Below, in pieces: positions 61,471 to 64,000 of a DNA stretch of 64,000 nucleotides (position 1 is the stretch's first letter; every line of letters begins with the position of its first letter). The notes under the pieces are model-generated. The model searched no databases, had not been told where the DNA came from, and saw nothing but the letters and a program-made list of their open reading frames with translations. Origin of the DNA: Cyrtodaria siliqua (taxonomy: Eukaryota; Mollusca; Bivalvia; Adapedonta; Hiatellidae); contig JAWPHD010000005.1 of the NCBI GenBank assembly GCA_037043455.1, forward strand, positions 1,080,713-1,144,712. Direction: 5' to 3'. A program made the translations under genes and the position numbers.

Positions 61471-62049
61471 ATGTTTATGAAATTTCATTCACAGCAGAAA
61501 GTGGACAAATCTATAAAATATACGTGCCAGACTAGACACAGCAGACTTATTGCCTATGATTACCAGGTGAGCGATCTAAGGCCATCCTAGCCCTTGTTGT
61601 TTTTGCAATGTTTTGAAAGAAGTACTCTGATGGAAATTTTATGTTAACCCTTGATATAAGAGACCGTTTGTAGCAAGTAGAGCGTCACATGCCCTTTGGC
61701 TCCTTGTATTTTACCCTGTCGAATTTAAAATGCTTATTATCTCGAATGTTTTCATATATTTCAATGAGATACTTTGTACAGTTATACAGAAAAGGATTGA
61801 CGATCTTGACAAGCGTTTTAAATTGAATTACTTTCCGAAATTGGAATTATCAGTTTGTTATTTCGTTTATTCTGAAAATGTCATTGTTTTACAAATCTTT
61901 GGATCAATTTATACAGGGTGCTATACGCACTAACGTTTTTATTACGCGATTTTAACAGTGAAGCTTCTCTTTGTCATTCCTTTTCAACCTGCATAATCAC
62001 TTTCCGAGCATTTTATGCAAAATACTACGGTGTCCTGTTAGGGCCATGT
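61471..62049. other. Unassigned DNA
   Basis: No gene supported. A segment near 61678-61715 (AGTAGAGCGTCACATGCCCT) resembles 40695-40730, a common repeat edge. Confidence 0.35.
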
Positions 62050-62230
62050 GGTAAGATGCGATGGTCGCTGGTGAGATGCGATGGTAAGGATGCGATGGTC
62101 GATGGTATAAGGTGCGATTGGTCGATTGGTAAGATACGATGCACCATCGATCATCGCATCTTACCATCGACCATCGCATCTTACCATCGACCATAGCATC
62201 TTGACTCATCGCATCTTACCATCGAGCATC
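62050..62230. repeat. Palindromic array of GATGCGATGGT units
   Basis: The left half repeats GTAAGATGCGATGGTCG-type units about six times. The right half repeats the complement CGACCATCGCATCTTAC about four times. The turn is near 62140. The transcript could form a hairpin of about 90 bp with alternative registers. Confidence 0.88.
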
Positions 62231-64000
62231 TTTGGTGGGGGTGGGGGTGAATCGGATGAATAAATGATGCAGTTTTGTGTTTTTAAAGGCTCCCCGCACA
62301 TAAAAGATACAGACACCTTCTATTTTTGAAGAAGGCTGACACAATTCTCCGCGTACATCTTTTCACACAGTTGTTTGACTTACTATCAATACCACTTTGA
62401 CGTACACTTATTCTTATAACTTGTGGTATGGAATGTGGTTTCCGAGGAAACACGGTAAGATTGATGTCGTATTATTTTTAAGACCAATTATTTAAAAAAC
62501 TCTATCATATTATCTATTTATAATATTGACATTTATCCGTTGATGGACGTTTTGTTCTTTTACCATATATAAGCTAATTTTTAGAATTGATCATGGAGTG
62601 AGCTGACCTATGACAGGCCTATACCGTGTAACATGTTACAACAATACACAAACCAACGTTCGAAACGCTTGCGTAAAAGTAGTAACCAACGTTTTTTTGG
62701 TCAAAAAATAAGTATTTTTTTCAAATCTTCTAGAAATGTACATACTGCTAAAGGAAGAATTACACTCATCGTTCATTGTTCTTTTCTTTCTTCTCGCTGT
62801 TAAATCTTCATAAAATTAGAATAACAAAATTTAACAAAATAAAGTCGATTGCAAACAGCCGACAGTTTGCTGTTCACTTCTTTGTTGACGGAGATACATT
62901 TTACAACACAATAAATAGACAGCACATCTTTTAAAAGTAGACCACGAAAATGATATTTTTTTAAGGAAATGGCTTGTATAAATTATTTATGAATTTAAAT
63001 AACAGAAAGGTGTTTTTAGAGTGTTTTGTCTGGAAGCAAGCCGTTTGAAAAACTTCTCGCTTTTTCCGTGTGTAATTTTACTGACGGTCGTGAAACGTTT
63101 TTTTCGGGTAGATAAAGTAGTTTTTCAAATTTTAATGAAATTTTACAGGTTTGTAGAGGAAGAGTTTTTCTCGGCGTTATTGCTTTTGTCCTTTTTTTCT
63201 CGCTATCAAGCAACAAACTGTAATTATAAATTTGATTAAAAGCTCAAATTTCATTGAAATTTCCCGACATTAGACTATTTGTAAATACATAGAAATCGTG
63301 TTTTAATAAAATAGAATAGCCAAAACATGTAAAAATTAAAATCCACTTTGTAACAAACGAATTTATTTAGTTGTTTATGCGTCGTCATCGTGTGTACATT
63401 GTCTGCTGAATACATTTTACATCACTGGTGTCATTTTGACCGGCGTCTAGAAATCTGCCTCAAAATTCAGTTTGTTATCGTGTTTTTGCGCGTGACGTTG
63501 TTTAGGGAAATATCCCTCCGCGGCGGGTTGGCGTTCTCACAGTGTAAGATAACCACAAAGAGTCCGCCAATATATATATCCAATACAAATATGAGTGTTT
63601 GCTCAAGTTAATTACATGATGAAAAGAATATATCAGTTGCATTAACGTGTAACACCCCCATTGACTGTGACGTGTGCATTTGAGTTGTGTATGTTTATGA
63701 AATGTAAATGCAATGTAAAGTCTTTCATACCTAGGCCCAATTAAAATAATAATAATAACTTACATTCTTATCACAAATGCTGCCAAAAATCCACAAAATA
63801 GTGTGGGGCCATGTAACTTCTAGAATAAAACCTGTCTAATGAGTGAAAGATAAACAACTGAGATGCCAAAATATTGTATTCATACACTGACTTCTATATA
63901 AGCATAACACATTTAAAACTCGCAATTTAACATGAAAAATGTAACAAATAGATCAAATATGTGAAAATAAAGCTCAAACAATGGCACTTTAAATAATGAA
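62231..64000. other. AT-rich unassigned DNA to window end
   Basis: No gene or RNA gene recognised. Overlapping frames at 63016-63239 on both strands are mutual shadows. A C+G-richer patch near 63510-63540 has no clear promoter layout. Confidence 0.4.

Noticed and set aside
61279..61488. Gly-rich 69-residue minus-strand frame
   Set aside because: It crosses a C-rich low-complexity tract and a tandem repeat.

Overview
The window looks like repeat-dense, AT-rich intergenic DNA from an animal, most likely a lophotrochozoan such as a bivalve mollusc. That placement is inference. It rests on the mix of non-LTR retrotransposons (L1-like and CR1-like), a YLDD reverse transcriptase of Penelope-like appearance, tRNA-derived SINEs, fold-back MITEs, and many short tandem arrays containing TGACCT/AGGTCA motifs. 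I see no bacterial features and no intact host protein-coding gene. Almost every readable protein belongs to a mobile element, and almost all are broken.

Layout. 1-5456 is a 27-bp minisatellite of about 200 copies that runs off the left edge. 5.7-7.0 kb holds fold-back elements. 7.9-14.9 kb is one degenerate L1-like LINE interrupted twice. Inside its reverse transcriptase, a 48-bp stretch coding RT motif B has expanded into exactly 48 head-to-tail copies (9714-12017). Further on, a 5'-truncated YLDD-type retroelement has inserted into the C-terminal part (about 12950-14098). At 17.6-17.9 kb is a 248-bp tRNA-derived SINE with a 12-bp target-site duplication. 18.1-24.28 kb is a nearly intact L1-like LINE with one frameshift, a poly(A) tail and a candidate 12-bp target-site duplication.

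24.4-31 kb holds a second diverged 3' copy of the YLDD element, another SINE, an AAT microsatellite and two MITEs. 31.2-35.0 kb is a decayed CR1-like LINE whose leader retains a 2A-like NPGP motif. 36.7-40.5 kb is a succession of tandem arrays with units of about 130-160 bp. 40.8-44.5 kb is a large inverted structure with two decayed, oppositely oriented copies of a gene I cannot name. 47.7-49.0 kb is a composite tetranucleotide microsatellite abutting the 3' end of a CR1/L2-like LINE. 49-64 kb is further arrays, hairpins, SINEs and unassigned DNA, with one weak promoter/first-exon candidate at 54.3-54.5 kb.

How the parts relate. The window records layers of transposition: LINEs supply the machinery, SINEs probably borrow it, and later elements insert into earlier ones. 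Arrays then grow from element pieces, namely RT motif B at 9.7 kb and a LINE tail at 47.7 kb. The most unusual object is the motif-B-derived array.
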